DNA from: Ochotona curzoniae
Taxonomy: Eukaryota > Chordata > Mammalia > Lagomorpha > Ochotonidae
Direction of reading: 5' to 3'
DNA: 64,000 nucleotides
NCBI RefSeq assembly: GCF_017591425.1
Contig: NW_024465751.1
Span: forward strand, 7,006,001 to 7,070,000
The notes under the pieces are model-generated. The model searched no databases and had not been told where the DNA came from. It saw only the letters and a program-made list of their open reading frames with translations. Both the position numbers and the translations under genes were made by a program. Shown one piece after another: positions 34,406 through 46,785 of this stretch. Every line of letters starts with the position of its first letter. The stretch's first letter is position 1.

Positions 34406-35594
34406 TTTCCAGTTGTGCCCATTTAGCCACAAAGAACTGCATTTTGTTTTTTTTAATAGCTGAGTAGTATTCCATGGAGTAGATGAACCAAAGCTTTCTT
34501 ATCCAATCTTCTGCTGATGGGCATTTCGGTTGCTTCCATGTTTTTGCAATTACTGATTGTGCTGCAATGAACATAGGGATGCATGTTGGTTTGTCGTAAA
34601 ACAGGTGTTTTGGATATATTCCTAGGAGTGCTATTGCTGGGTCATATGGTATGCAGATTTTGAGTTGTTTGAGTGTTCTCCAGACTGATTTCCATAAAGG
34701 CTGTACCAATTTGCAGCTCCACCAGCAGTGGAGTAGGGTTCCCTTTTCCCCGCATCCTCGCCAGCAAGCGTCGTTGGTGTTCTTGTTTATGTGGGCCAAT
34801 CTTACTGGTGTTAGGTGGTACCTCATCGATGTTTTAATTTGGATTTCCCTTATTGCTAGGGAGCTGGAACATTTTTTCATATGTTTGTTTGCCATTTGGA
34901 CTTGTTCCTTTGTGAAATGTTTGCCCATTTCCCGTGCCCATTTCTTGAGTGGCTTGTTCGTTTTGGTTTTTTGGTTGTTTTGAAGTTCTTTGTATATCCT
35001 GGAAATTAGCCCCTATCGCCTATATCTTGTGCAAAGATCTTCTCCCACTCTGTGGGTTGCTTTTTTACTTTGTTGATTGTTTCCCTTGCTGTACAGAAGC
35101 TTCTTAGTTTGATGAGGTCCCATTTGTTTATTCTGTTCTCAACTGCTATTGCTTTTGGTGTCCTTCTTAGAAAGTCGGTACCTACTCCTAGGTCTTGCAG
35201 GGTATTTCCTACATTTTCTTGCAAGAGTTTGAAGGTTTCTGGATGTAGGTTTAGGTCTTTTATCCATGTAGATTGGATCTTAGTGTATGGTGATAGATGT
35301 GGGTCTATCTTTTTGTTTCTACAGGCTATCAGCCAGTTGTCCAACAACATTTACTAAAGAGTCCTTCCACTTGCTTGAGCTGTCATTGGTCTTTTTGTCA
35401 AAGATTAATTGGCTGTATCTGTGTGGGTTCCTTTTGGTGCTTCTATTCTATTCCATTGATCTTCCTTTCTGTCTTTGTGCCAGTACCAGGCTGTTTTGAT
35501 ACCACTGCTCTATAGTATGTCCAGAGGTCCGGGATTGTGATTCCCCTGCTAATTCTTATTTTTCAGGATGGTTCTAGCTATTCGTGGTTTAGGG
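34406..35594 (-). mobile_element. L1 ORF2 C-terminal fragment, antisense, broken
   Basis: The minus strand encodes the end of the LINE-1 reverse-transcriptase polyprotein. One frame (34928 down to about 34,400) includes the [20 protein letters not shown] and [11 protein letters not shown] stretches typical of ORF2p, the last two close to its C-terminus. The upstream part (35350 to 35006; [15 protein letters not shown]) is in another frame and ends in a stop, so a frameshift lies near 35,000-35,010. The reverse-transcriptase and endonuclease domains, 5' UTR, ORF1 and the 3' UTR with poly-A are absent. It is a dead copy. Confidence 0.9.
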
Positions 35595-35660
35595 GATCTC
35601 TTTATATCTCTCTGTCTCTCTTCCAGTCCCTTTATTCCTTGGCCTTTCACAATAAATATA
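35595..35660 (+). mobile_element. CSINE tail fragment
   Basis: GATCTCTTTATATCTCTCTGTCTCTC and GGCCTTTCACAATAAATATA resemble the sense SINE 3' end. It may be the missing tail of the element at 34157, displaced by the L1. Confidence 0.5.
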
Positions 35661-35698
35661 TTTTTTAAAAATATAGTTTTAAAAATCTGGAGCTTTTT

Positions 35699-36036
35699 GG
35701 GCCAGGCGCAGTGGCCTAGAGGCTAAAGTCCTTGAACATGCCAGGATCCCATATGGGCGAAGGTTTTAGTCCCGGCAGCTCACTTCCTATCCAGCTCCCT
35801 TCTTGTGGTCTGGGAAGGCAGTTGAGGATGGCCCAACGCCTTGGGGTCCTGCACCCACGTGGGAGACCTGGAGGAAATTCCTGGCTCCTGGCTCTGGATT
35901 GGTGCATCAATCAGTCATTGGTGAGCCGTTGTGCTCACTGGGGGGAGTGAATCATCAGACAGAAGATCTTCCTCTCTGTCTCTCCTCCTGTCTGCATATT
36001 GACTTTGCGATAAAAATAATAAATAAATCTTTAAAA
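35699..36036 (+). mobile_element. CSINE, sense, full length
   Basis: The head GGGCCAGGCGCAGTGGCCTAGAGGC, GGATCCCATATGGGCG and tail GATAAAAATAATAAATAAATC are intact. Likely duplications are AAAATCTGGAGCTT (35682-35695) and AAAATCTAGAACTT (36037-36050). Confidence 0.93.
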
Positions 36037-36050
36037 AAAATCTAGAACTT

Positions 36051-39000
36051 ACAAAAAGAATTAAGGCCTTTGAATGATAGGACGTATGCCCTTTCAGTCT
36101 AGATATAGGCTAATTTATGTTTCAAATCTGAGGCTGAGATCAGAAACTCTCACACACCCAGACACACACACTGCACTATATTTCACTATACTACCCAACT
36201 ATACTTCACTGCATACAGGGTCAGCAGGGTCATATGAAACAAACATTGCAATGTTGTCTTTCACACGCTGAGTTTCATGTGGAGACGATGAGCACAGGCA
36301 TGCTGTGGCAGAGGAGAATGTGGTCTGCAGGTCTCCAGGCATGGTGTTACAAGCACAGAAAGTCACGGTGGGGTAAGTTGTCCTTCGTCCCTGGAAGTCT
36401 ACTGAGACTCAAGTTACCTGGTCTACCCTGTTCAAACAGAGCAGATGTAGCCAGGAGAAGGGGGGGAGGGCAGTGACATTGGTACAGTCTATGTGTTCTT
36501 TCGATGTTTGTCCTACTCCCAGTCGTTGTATGTAACTGAAATATTTAATAATAACACGTGTTATAAAAATAAAGGCAACAGAAGATTGAAAGAAAATGAT
36601 TAAACTCATACTGAAATGAACTCAGCGTGGTATAACTGAATTACTTTTAACTCGAATGCATACACAGTATGTATGTGTGAATTTATGTACTTCTATGTGT
36701 CTATATACATAAGAATTTGCATAATATATAATTGTGATCCATGTGATATATTTACATAATGCACATGCATATGATTTCAAAAATTTTTCAACCAAAATAA
36801 ACCTATCCTTAATTCAATTTTCCATGAAATTTTAAAGACAATTATATGCATATATACACACATCTATGTACATTTCGTGCACACAGGATTTTAACTGAGT
36901 CTTCTTACTAGCTTACATGGCATCTACACCTCGTTAGCAATTGAGCAAATGATTGGGTTGTGCCACCCTATGGATGACTGCTTTTCAGGAGAACCTAGGT
37001 CACCTCATGGAGTTCTCTGATGGTAATTTGTCCATCTATTCATTGTTCTAAGCTGGAAGCAATATTCCTTCTGCTGCTCTGTTATTTCTAAGTTGAAACC
37101 AGAAGTCTGGGCATTGCTATCCCATCTTCCCATGTGTCATGTGCTTTTGTTTAAAGCATTGCTGCTCTTTCACTCCCTTTCTTTGGGCCACTCATGAAGT
37201 TACTCATTATCTCACTATTGTCAGTCACCTATGGTCCTTAGAGTCAGTGCTGTCCCAGATCTGCTCTCAGAGAGTGGGACAGGAGCAAAGAGAAGTGTAG
37301 TTGGACTTTGGCCTTCTTTGAGGAGAGAGGGGAAGGCAACAACCAAGGCAAAGTAAAGGAGGTGAGAGTTGAGGTGAAGGCTTGTATCCCTCAGGCAGAG
37401 TTCACTGGAGGCTACAAGGTGATCAGAGGGAGAAAAGTCCCAGCACAAAGCAAAGCCTTGAGTTAGAACAGGTTCCTTCATGTGCCGCAGTCCAAGTGAG
37501 AAGGGGAGAGTATGCATACGGCACCCATAAAAACTGCTTAACCTAAGTGACACAAAAGGAGGGCAGCAGCTACTTTCACACGTGACTCTAAGAATAAATA
37601 TCAAGCTTCTTATGTTCCCTCCCTCTGGTTCTGTGTTTGTAATCAGGCAAAGCTACCTAGAAACAAAATGGCAAGGAGCCCATTGATGAATGAGTACAGG
37701 TCAGCTTTCCCTGGGCACGGGGCAAACGGCGGATTAGGAAACAACATTGAGATCACACATGTCAGGCTTGCATTTAGCTATACAAAGTTTTTGTGACTTG
37801 AACGCCTAGACATTGTGAAATGATAATTCTTCTCTGGTTTTACTTTGAGTTACCTTGTAAAATGTTTATTAGCACAGCATTCTCTCTAATCAGTTTAGCT
37901 TTCTGGAGCTTCAGTTAAGGCCATTCCACTTTTGTTGACAATATGAAATGGAGATTGCAGAAACGAACAACTGTATGACATTATGAGTAGCACAGTAAAG
38001 TCTCCTGTTGACTGGCTCTATCGCACCTGGAGAATGAGTTATTCATTTTCCCCATGTGTATCCATATTATGTATATTACTTGCCCATTAGTCATTAGTAA
38101 TCAACCTGACACTCTGTGGGATACATAGGATTTTGCACCATCTGCAGTTTAGTGCACATATGGGGATTCTCTGGGAACCTACTATATTGTATCTTACAAA
38201 AGCAAGACAGAGTTGATTCACTGTTAGCCCAAATTCCCACAGCTGGAAAATAGTAAAATTAGGATTGAGTCAAGGTCAACTAGACTCCAGAGTGCTTTAT
38301 CATAACCATTGTGCTCTACAAGTACACCTAAACTCTGCCAAGAGCCAGGCTTTCCCTTTGGCATTCTCAGGAGCCTTTCCTACCCTCTTCTTTATGCTGC
38401 TTTCCTGCCTTCATGTAGCATGTCTGGGGCATCAGACCCAGGCACTAACAAGGTAGGATCAGATAGGAGGTGGAATGCTGGCTGGCGAAAAGAACAGGAG
38501 GCTGATGGAGCTGAACAAGCATGGATGAGAACCATTGGAAAGTCATGTGGAGACTAGACACAGACATTTCCCTGGAGACTGGTGGTCACCTCAGGGGGAA
38601 GAGCGACATGCAGGCTGTAAACCCAGGTTGCAATAGCTCTTTAAGAAACAAATGAAAGATCAGAGTGACTGTTAGTTCAGTGAAAGTGGTATCTTCATTT
38701 TGGTGCGTCTAACCACTTAGTATGGCATCTGGTACTTACTGACCAATATAAATAAATACACTTTAATTGAGTACATTCAAAATAGAGTGGAAATAATGGA
38801 AGCAGGAAGAATTTGAGACCCATTGATGGCAGGAACATGACTCTGAATCAGATGCTTGCTAAAGAAGAGCTTAGGATAACTGGTCTAGTCTTTCACAGCT
38901 CTTTAGCCTCCTGTGCAAAGGTGAGGATGACACAGGGAACGTCCCCACAAGCACAGGTCTGTTGAAGGGGAAAAGCACAGACTTGTGCACAAGCATGCCT

Positions 39001-39841
39001 TCATGTATTCCACACCGCTTTTGCATGCCATGCAGACCTGATAGCAGTGAGCAATGACAAAGCAGCAGCTTTCCTTAGGGCACTCTTATGGTTTCAATGC
39101 CTTTGTTGTTTGAGCATATTTATTTCCAGTCAGCTCCTAGTAAGCCACCCTCTGGTCTTAAGGTTCTCATTTGAGAAAAGAGCAGAAGAGACAGCTGTCC
39201 ATGTAGCAAGGTGACCTTCATTATTAAACCAGCACCATCGGGTGGGCTTGTGCTCCTCTGCCTGTAACCACAATGAAGGAAAGCCCAAGGCCATGGCACC
39301 ACAGTCGCTCAGGGTTGAAAGCTCTCACCGCAGCAGCTGGCTGAACTGGGTGACAGGAGGCCACGAGCTGGCTACTGAAGTAGCTCCTCTCTAGACCAGT
39401 TGTTCTTCTTTCCTCTCCGTCCTTTTGTCCAATGAATTTTCCTCTGTTTATAGAAGATTCTTTTTGGCTTGATTTTCCACCAGTGGAAGCTCAGACCTCG
39501 GCTCATGTGTCCATCCCTGCCCTCCCTGGGTTTCCTCAGATCTGTATGCTTGGTAGTAAAATCAGATGGGATGACCAGATGATCTAGAGTCAGAGACGGC
39601 CTCCTTCCCCACGGTCAGTGCCAGCCCCTAAGAGGCACCTCTGGACTAATGAGGACACACAGACAGAAACTCATCTTAACCGGCCCGTGTCTGCTCTGCC
39701 TCCAAGGGGTTTTCCTTCATGCTTCTGGGTCACCTGCATGGTAGAGGGGACAGAAGGTGCTAGAAGAAGGGGTTGTGGATCAAAAGGTGTGTAGCAACAT
39801 TCACTCAAAGAGTTATTCATATATCCAAAAAATGCTTTTAT
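36051..39841. other. Long repeat-poor intergenic stretch
   Basis: About 3.8 kb has no CSINE or L1 that I can recognise. The part at 36,660-36,870 is AT-rich with TATG/CATA words. The parts at 37,750-38,200 and 6,441-9,285 are the cleanest stretches of the window. Open frames up to 127 codons lack resemblance to known families. Confidence 0.4.
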
Positions 39842-39855
39842 AAGACACCTGAGGG

Positions 39856-40175
39856 TTGGGCCTGGTGCAGTAGCCTAATGGCTAAAGTCTTCACCTTGCA
39901 TGCTCCAAGATCCCATATGGGCACCATTTCATATCCTGGCTGCTCCATTTCCCTTCCAGCTCTCTGCTTGTGGCCTAGAAAAGCACAGAGGATGGCCCAA
40001 AGCTTCGGGATCCTGCACCCACGTGGGAGACCCAGAAGAAGCTGCTGGCTCCTGGCTTCAGAATAGGTCAGCTCTGGCCGTTGCAGCCTCTTGGGGGAGT
40101 GAACCAGCAGATGGAAGACATTCCTCTCTGTATCTCCTCCTCTCTGTAAATCTGACTTTCCAATAAAAATAAACA
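39856..40175 (+). mobile_element. CSINE, sense, full length with target duplication
   Basis: The perfect 14-base duplication AAGACACCTGAGGG lies at 39842-39855 and 40176-40189. The head TTGGGCCTGGTGCAGTAGCC and tail CTTTCCAATAAAAATAAAC are intact. Confidence 0.96.
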
Positions 40176-40506
40176 AAGACACCTGAGGGAATAAATGGAA
40201 CTTGCCATATGCACGCAAGGATGATCTTTATGAATGTGAATCACAGCCATCGAGTCAGGCTTACTGCTGATGTACAGTGTTCAAGGTTAGTGAATGCTGC
40301 TTTGTGTTAAAAGAAAGACACAGGGATTCTCCACTGAGGCTGACACACTGCACCTTGTCGTAAAACATTCACTCGGTGTTCTTGTTCCCTCTGCACCTGC
40401 CCTTGCTCAATAAAGGGCAGCGCTGGGTTCTTGGAGTTGTTGATCTTCCTAATGTGTTGCTGCTGCAGAAGAACGTGGTCTTGTTCCTCCCATAAAGGCA
40501 GAAATC

Positions 40507-41938
40507 TTTTTTTCCCCCATTTTTTCTTTATTTTTGACAATCTTTACATAGTTAATTAGCGCACAAAGGTTCAAGGGCATGCTCCGAGGGTCCTGCTCCA
40601 GTGGTTTTGGATAGTTCAACAGTTATGAACTGCGGCCAATCATGCCATTCCAAGTGTGATGAGGTTGCTACAGAATCCTCTGATTGACACAGTCTATCTT
40701 AGTGTCTCCATTTGCCCAGTTTTTCACTGTCAACATGTGGCTGGGGTAGTTGGTTGATTTGTTCTGTCCTCTGTTGTGGTGCCAAGTATCCTCTGCAGGT
40801 TCCGACGGACTGCCATATCCTCCATGCGTACCTGCTTGTGCTGTCTACTGCTCCGTCTGAGCCTCTGAGGAGGCTTGGCTCTGACATTTGCATTCCATGG
40901 TAGACCATGGAACCTACAATTCTCTTCATGGTTGGGGTTCTGAGTCTGGCAGTTCGATTGGGGAGATCCCCAAAGAAACTCTGTCTGAGGTGATCCCAGA
41001 CCAGATTCTTGTGTGTGCTTGCAAGTACAGGACCCAGCACAGTCCATCATGCCAATCAGATGGTGGTTGCAATTGCTAGGTCGGTTCTGCTTTCAGCCCT
41101 GTCTTCCACTGGAACCAATGGGTGTAGCAGTCCAGCCTGATTCTGCCCATCACACACTCAGCCCTCACATAAACCAGTGGAGCTGCAGCCTAGTGAGAGC
41201 AACCCACAATAACCCCCACCAGGCCTGTCCCCTGCCCTAGTTCCCGTGTTTGCCAGTATGTACAGCAGACTAGTTCAGTCTGTCCCATAACCCATTCAGC
41301 TCTCATATATGTCATTGGGTATTGAAGCATAGTTTAACTCAACGAGCTCCACTATCCAATCCACACACATGCTGGTGGGTGCCATTCTGTCCAGCCCCCA
41401 CCTGACCCAGACCTGGTTTTCATGCTTTGCAGTGGGAGTGGTAACCCAAGAAGGAGATGCCCACTATTTCCCTTTTAGGCTACTCCCACTCTTGGATCAT
41501 GCACTTTCTGGATGGTTCTGTAGTTTAACTTGACAGATTAGCCACCAGTGCCAGCATCTGCTATCATGCTATGACAAAGCCCAACCAATCCTCACCCACT
41601 CTGCTTTATGTTTGCATCAGTAGGTGTAGTCAATCAAGCCTGGCTCTTTTCTGATCTGTCTCACATGAGGCCCACAGGTGTTGTGACCTGGCCAGGTCTG
41701 GTCAAGGCAAAAATCTTGATGTGCAGCCCACTGATCCTAGGAGACCTTTCATGGGTGGTGTTCATGAATGCTCTATTGTTGATATGCAGCTTGTGCCTCT
41801 TCAATGGGCTTATTTTCCTGAGAATGCTTTTCCACATCTTCCAGTGGCTCCCATTCTCTGATACATTCGTCAAAATGCTAAGCACCAATAATTAAGGAGG
41901 GTTTATTGAAATGCTGTAAGCCACCTACAGCACATTTT
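40507..41938 (-). mobile_element. L1-like 3' UTR (type 2), antisense, longest copy
   Basis: It starts with a T-rich reversed tail, then TATTTTTGACAATCTTTACATAGTTAATTAG. It continues CATGCTCCGAGGG, GATGAGGTTGCTACAGAATCC, CTCCTCTGTTGTGGTGCC-like text shared with the copies at 55,910 and 62,826. The reading beyond about 41,460 is not in the other copies. A possible duplication is GGCAGAAATC/AGCAGAAATC near 40,497 and 41,940. No coding frame. Confidence 0.65.
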
Positions 41939-42234
41939 AAGCAGAAATCAGAGGAGCAATGAAAACAAAACTCTTTCAGCATTGCTTCTGTGATTTTTGG
42001 TTCTTGCCAAGAGCCAATGAAAGAACTTCTTTGAGAGAAGCAGGGCACCATGAAGGTGCAGCAGGAAGTGAGGTTGGAATGGAGTCAAGAGGCAGTTATC
42101 ACTCTGCTTTCTCAATGTGTGCAGTGTCCTCAGTGCTGGACAGGAAGTACCTGCAGAGGAACACCTCCGCTTCATCACCATGTCTGCGCAAACCTCCATC
42201 TTAATCAGCCAGGAAGAGAAACAATGACATAGAA

Positions 42235-42460
42235 AACATGGTGAGGTGTGTGTTACTGGATAGCTCACATTGGAGTGCCTGGTTTGAGTCTTGGTTATCT
42301 GTGCTTCCAAAGCATCTTCCTGTTAATATGCCGAGGAGGCTCCTGGTAATGGCTCAAGTGTTTGATTTGCTGTCATGCATGTAGAAGTACTGGATTTCTT
42401 GGCTTACGGATTCAGCCTGGCTTAGTAAATAGCCAGGCATCTGGGGAGTGATGGGAAAAA
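42235..42460 (+). mobile_element. CSINE, sense, very old
   Basis: GCTCACATTGGAGTGCCTGGTTTGAGTC, GCTCAAGTGTTTGATTTGCTGTCATGCATGTAG and CTTACGGATTCAGCCTGGC are decayed equivalents of the CSINE body. Both ends are unclear. Confidence 0.5.
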
Positions 42461-42537
42461 CTTCTTTATCCTTTTCTTTGTTTTAGTCTCCTCCAACACT
42501 CAATGCACAACTCTTTTAAAAAGAAAAAAAAAAAAGT

Positions 42538-42815
42538 AGCATTGTAAGTTAATCTCTTGAAATGCCAGCTTGTGTCTTGACTACTTCTGCTCATACTCTC
42601 ACTAATGTGCCGAGGAAGGCAGTGGAAGACACCTGGCTGAAGCACTTATGTTTCTGCCACTCATATGAGAGAACAGAAATTCCTGGTTGAAGAATCCCTC
42701 AGACATGAACGTTGTGGCAACTTACAGAGTAAATCAGTGGTTGCAGGAGCTCTTTTTCTCTCTTTCTCCTCTCTATTGCTCCTGAGTTTTGAATAAATGA
42801 ATAGAAATCTTTTTT
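42538..42815 (+). mobile_element. CSINE, sense, old
   Basis: GTAAGTTAATCTCTTGAAATGCCAGC, AGGAAGGCAGTGGAAGACACC, GAGAACAGAAATTCCTGGTTG and the tail GTTTTGAATAAATGAATAGAAATC are present. Confidence 0.65.
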
Positions 42816-42935
42816 AAAAAGTTTATAAAAAGTGTTAGTTATATGTATTCTTAAACATGTATAGTCACAAATAAATCCACAAATATTTACCCAGGATGTG
42901 TAGAAACAGAATGAGTCTTAAAGAATTATGTACTA

Positions 42936-43240
42936 GGTCCAGCACGATTGTTCAGTAGTTAACTTCTCGCCTTGCATGCTTCGGGATCCCATATGGGTTC
43001 TGGTTCAAGTCTTGGCTGCTCCACTTCCCTTCCAGCTCCCTGCTTGTGGCTTGGGAAAGCAGTAGAGAATGGGCAAAGCCTTGGGATCCTGCATCCATGT
43101 GGGAGACTCGGAAGAAGCTCTTGGATTCAGATTGGCTCAGCTCCAGCCATGTGGCCACTTGGGAAGTGAAGCAGTGGATGAAAGATCTTTCTGCTGCTGC
43201 TTCTTTCTGCAAATCTGCCATTTCAATAAAATAAATAAAT
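42936..43240 (+). mobile_element. CSINE, sense
   Basis: The head GGTCCAGCACGATTGTTCAGTAG, TTCGGGATCCCATATGGG and tail CATTTCAATAAAATAAATAAATC are clear. It has a short deletion in the right third. Confidence 0.9.
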
Positions 43241-45209
43241 CTGTAACAAAAGTGATAATTATGAACCAAAAGGACTCGAAATGAGTGTGCTACTTGGTAT
43301 TTTGACATGTCTTACTATCTCAGCCAGTGTTTTATCTTCTGGTCAATCCATGGGAGTCTGACTCACTCAACCTGGTTGTTAGTGATATGATAGCTAATAC
43401 TAGAGTTAAAGCATTAAAAGTGACTATATGAGAACCTAGATATGCAGAGTTTTCTGAAAAGGTGATTGTGATTGAGATGGCAGGGTAGCATGTTTCCAAG
43501 AAGTTGACCTGCTAAAGCTGAGTTCGGAAGCCAGAGGTAAAATATTTCCCCCGCTACTTTGAAGATTGTTGAGTAGATCTGGTATGCTAGGGTAGAACTA
43601 TTGTCAGAGTTTCGACTGGATCGAACAGAGATTTTTCTTTCTGCATCAATGCTTTCCTCCTGAGCACACACAGATACCCGATGAAAGTCTGTTGGCTGAA
43701 TGAATTCATGATTGGGGAGGAACAGACTGCAAGTCAGTTGAAACACATGAGGGGCACATGAGGCAAGGCGGAAGGATGGCGCACACTGAGATCACTTCCT
43801 GTATTGGTATTTCAATGAGACAATGGACCCAACGTTTCGTATACAGAATTTGTATACATTATCTCATTTAAACTGCACATCAGCTCTTGAATCAGCATGC
43901 CCTAATGAATCTCCCTTGTTTAGATAGAGGCAGGAAGTAAAGTAGAATAAGAAACAGATAATTTGGCAATAAGCCAGTGCCCTCCAAGCACTCTTCGATA
44001 GAGAAAGGTGGAATAACAGAATAAGTGGAATTGATTCTTTCCCTTCTTCTGTCCCTCTCCCTTCTCCCTGTAACCCTTTTTATCCCACTGCAGAAATCAA
44101 GTAATTTGGCCTTTACTTTGTCCCATATTCTGGATGTGTTTCTTTGCTGCTTTGTAGTTTTATGTAACTCATTCCTCTTTAATTTTTCTGCATTTCTTAT
44201 GAATGAACATGCAAGGTTTGATTTGATCCATACTCAGCTTGTTAATTTTGGCAGGAGCACTTCGTGAACGGTTTGTGTGCTTCAGATGACAACACAGCAA
44301 GTACACCAACAGGTTGACTACCCCACCCCTGTGGGAATCAGACTGGTTAGCAGGTTCAGGTAACTTATGGAAATCGTATTCATTTTTATTAGTAACTGAT
44401 ATTATGAAATTAAGCATCAGTGATGTGCTAGAAACTATGCTTTCATTACAAAATATTACCTTGTCTAAACCACATTAAACCTGCATGAAAAAGATACACC
44501 TTCGATGCAGAATGTGGGTATTTCCCAATAAACCACGGCAAATGGAACATGTCATGGTCAAATATACGCCAGGGGCATCTAACCAGTCAGAATTCGTTGT
44601 TCAGCACACAGCACGCTCTGTCAGGGCAAGGCTGAAGAATGGCTGGAACACAAGTTACATAAGGCCCATAAAATCATTTGGTCTGGCCAAGCTAAGGCAC
44701 GATAACCACCTCACTCTTACTGGAACTCATTAAATCTAGAGCAGACTAATTTTTAAGTTCACGATCCTGTGTAGTCTTTGAATGGTGTCATAAATAATAA
44801 AATAGCCATCAGTTAAAAAGAGGTTCCCTCTGCTGTTACAGGATGTAGAGCCTGCGTGGCACCTGCCCTCAACAGGTGCCCCGCTGCCACTGCCCAGTAT
44901 CGCATTATACATATGCAGCCCAGGAAAAGGTGGAAATGCCAAGTTTGAAGTATGATTTCTCTTAAATGTGTATTATATTCACACCACATAGTGCATAACT
45001 CAAACCCTCATAATGTAAAGTCTGTTTGCATTGCCATCTTCATTTATGAAATGAGAAAACCGAACATCAGAGAAATTAAATATATTGTCTAAAGTCATGT
45101 AGCTAACGAGTGACAGATGCAGCATACGAACCTAGATCTGAAGGGACTTCAACATCTGTATTCGAACAACGATGTCATTGTATACGTAGTTTCTTTTATG
45201 TTCAGCAGG
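43241..45209. other. Intergenic with MIR-like and other ancient pieces
   Basis: MIR-like cores lie at about 43,850-43,980 and 45,020-45,125 (CATTTATGAAATGAGAAAACCGAACATCAGAG). The part at 44,480-44,740 may be an old hAT-type repeat (AAGGCCCATAAAATCATTTGGTCTGGCC). No gene seen. Confidence 0.4.
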
Positions 45210-45495
45210 TTCTTCTTTATTGTTACTTACTTGGAAAGCAGAGAAAGAGAATCTTCGACTCACTGATTCACTTCCCAAATGCCCTTAACATCCAGGGTTG
45301 GGCCAAGCTGAAGCCAGGAGCCAGAACTGCACCCAGAACTCACATGGCTGGCAGGGACTTAAGTCCATGAGCCACCATCTGGTGCTTCCCCGAATGAGCA
45401 TAAACACACAACTGGGTTAGAAGTGGAGGCAAGACTCACACTCACACACTGTGGCATGGGAGGAGGTTACACTGTCACACCATGCCGTCTGCCCT
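45210..45495 (-). mobile_element. CSINE, antisense, diverged
   Basis: It has the reversed tail TTACTTGGAAAGCAGAGAAAGAG, then CTTCCCAAATGCCC, GTTGGGCCAAGCTGAAGCCAGGAGCC and a head-side repeat of CACACTCACAC. The copy is disordered on its head side. Confidence 0.7.
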
Positions 45496-45724
45496 TCAGC
45501 AGGCTCTCATAGCCGCACTTCTAGAGATTTTTATTCTTGCCTTTTTAATAGAATGCCCGTGTTAGAGTGTCTTACACCTGTCAGTATAGAGAGACGGGTC
45601 AAAGAAGGAGGCCCATTTAGTGTCAGTCATGCTCAAGCAGAGGAGTTGGAAAAATGAGTTAAAGAACAAGGCATTTGGAAATGTTGGCCACAGGCAGTAA
45701 AATCCCAAAAGGTGAACGTCATGG

Positions 45725-46112
45725 TTTCTCTCCCACAGAATTTCTGTGAAACTTCAGTCCCAGTGTGCAATTGTTGAGAGGAGCTGAAACCTTGAGGAGA
45801 TCATTAGGTCATGGGGAATATGCCCCCAGGAAAGCGGCAGTGTTCCTGTGGGAGTGAGGTGGTGATGGTGAGAGTGGGCTGGGCACTAAGCCTGCCCCCT
45901 CCCCTGAATCTCACCGCGTGGTCTCATTCTCACAGGTGCCCACATTCCCTTTTGCTTGTCTGCCTTGTTTGGAGCAGTCCTTGGCTCTCACGAGAAGCTG
46001 GGCTGGTGTGGCACCGTGCTCTCAGATCTGTGAGCTGAACAATCCTTTTTTTCCTTTTTAGTCACTTTGCCTCAGGCATTTTGTTGCAGCCACAGGAAAT
46101 ATACTGAGATAT
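45725..46112 (+). mobile_element. MaLR/MLT or MST-like LTR, sense
   Basis: GTTGAGAGGAGCTGAAACC, AGATCATTAGGTCATGGGG, GCTCTCACGAGAAGCTGGGCTGG and GATCTGTGAGCTGAACAATCC leading to CAGGCATTTTGTTGCAGCCACAGG show the usual order of this ancient LTR group. No internal coding part is attached. Confidence 0.65.
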
Positions 46113-46200
46113 CAGTCTTTTGAGATCGTTTTAACCATGTTTTATGAAAACACAATTCCTGAAGCAGCTACAGCTAGGGTCTCTTGCATCACACAATTTA

Positions 46201-46276
46201 TCTATATCTATATCTATATCTATATCTATATCTATATCTATATCTATATCTATATCTATATCTATATCTATCTATA
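46201..46276. repeat. (TCTATA)11 hexanucleotide microsatellite
   Basis: Eleven perfect TCTATA units fill 46201-46266, followed by TCTA and another unit. Perfect units of this length are likely variable between individuals. Confidence 0.97.
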
Positions 46277-46500
46277 TTTAGAATGGTAGGGCAATAGAGA
46301 GGGACAGAGAAGCAGAAAAGTCTTCCACCAGCTGGTTCAGCCCCAGGTTGCAGCCAGGGGTATCTGGAGCCTCACCTTCCGTGTGGTTTGCAGGGATCCA
46401 TGAATTCGTGTCACATTCTGTGGCTTTCCCAGGCACTTTAGCAGGGAGTCGTGTTGGAAATGGGGCGTTACTGACTTGAAGCTTCTCTTCTCTGGGATGC
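46277..46500 (-). mobile_element. CSINE, antisense, old
   Basis: It starts in the reversed tail (GGGACAGAGAAGCAGAAAAGTCTTCCACC), then GGCTTTCCCAGGCACTTTAGCAGGGAG and GGAAATGGGGC. The hexamer array sits where the A-rich tail should be, which suggests that the array grew from the SINE tail. Confidence 0.65.
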
Positions 46501-46554
46501 CAGTGGTGCAGGTAGTGGCTGGACTCACTCTGCCTCAGCACTGGACCCTCACAT

Positions 46555-46785
46555 TTTGCAGTGAGTGCTGGTTCACATTCTGACTGTGCTGCTTCCAGTC
46601 TAGCTCCCTGACAATGCAACTGGAGAGTGGCGGATGATGACCAGGAAACCAGAACAGAATTCCTGGCTTCAGCCTGACCCAATCTGGAGGCTGAACCAGT
46701 GGCCAAAAATCTTTTTCTCTATCCTCATTTCTTCCTCTCTTTGTCACTTTACCTTTTAAACGGATAAATGATTCTCAAAGAAAAC
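46555..46785 (+). mobile_element. CSINE, sense, old
   Basis: CTGTGCTGCTTCCAGTCTAGCTCCCTG, GAATTCCTGGCTTCAGCC and GGAGGCTGAACCAGTGGCC lead to a CTCTTTGTCACTTTACC tail. The head is missing. Confidence 0.65.

Noticed and set aside
34221..34928. A 235-codon frame as an intact gene
   Set aside because: It is the L1 ORF2 end read through into a neighbouring SINE, and its upstream part is frame-shifted.
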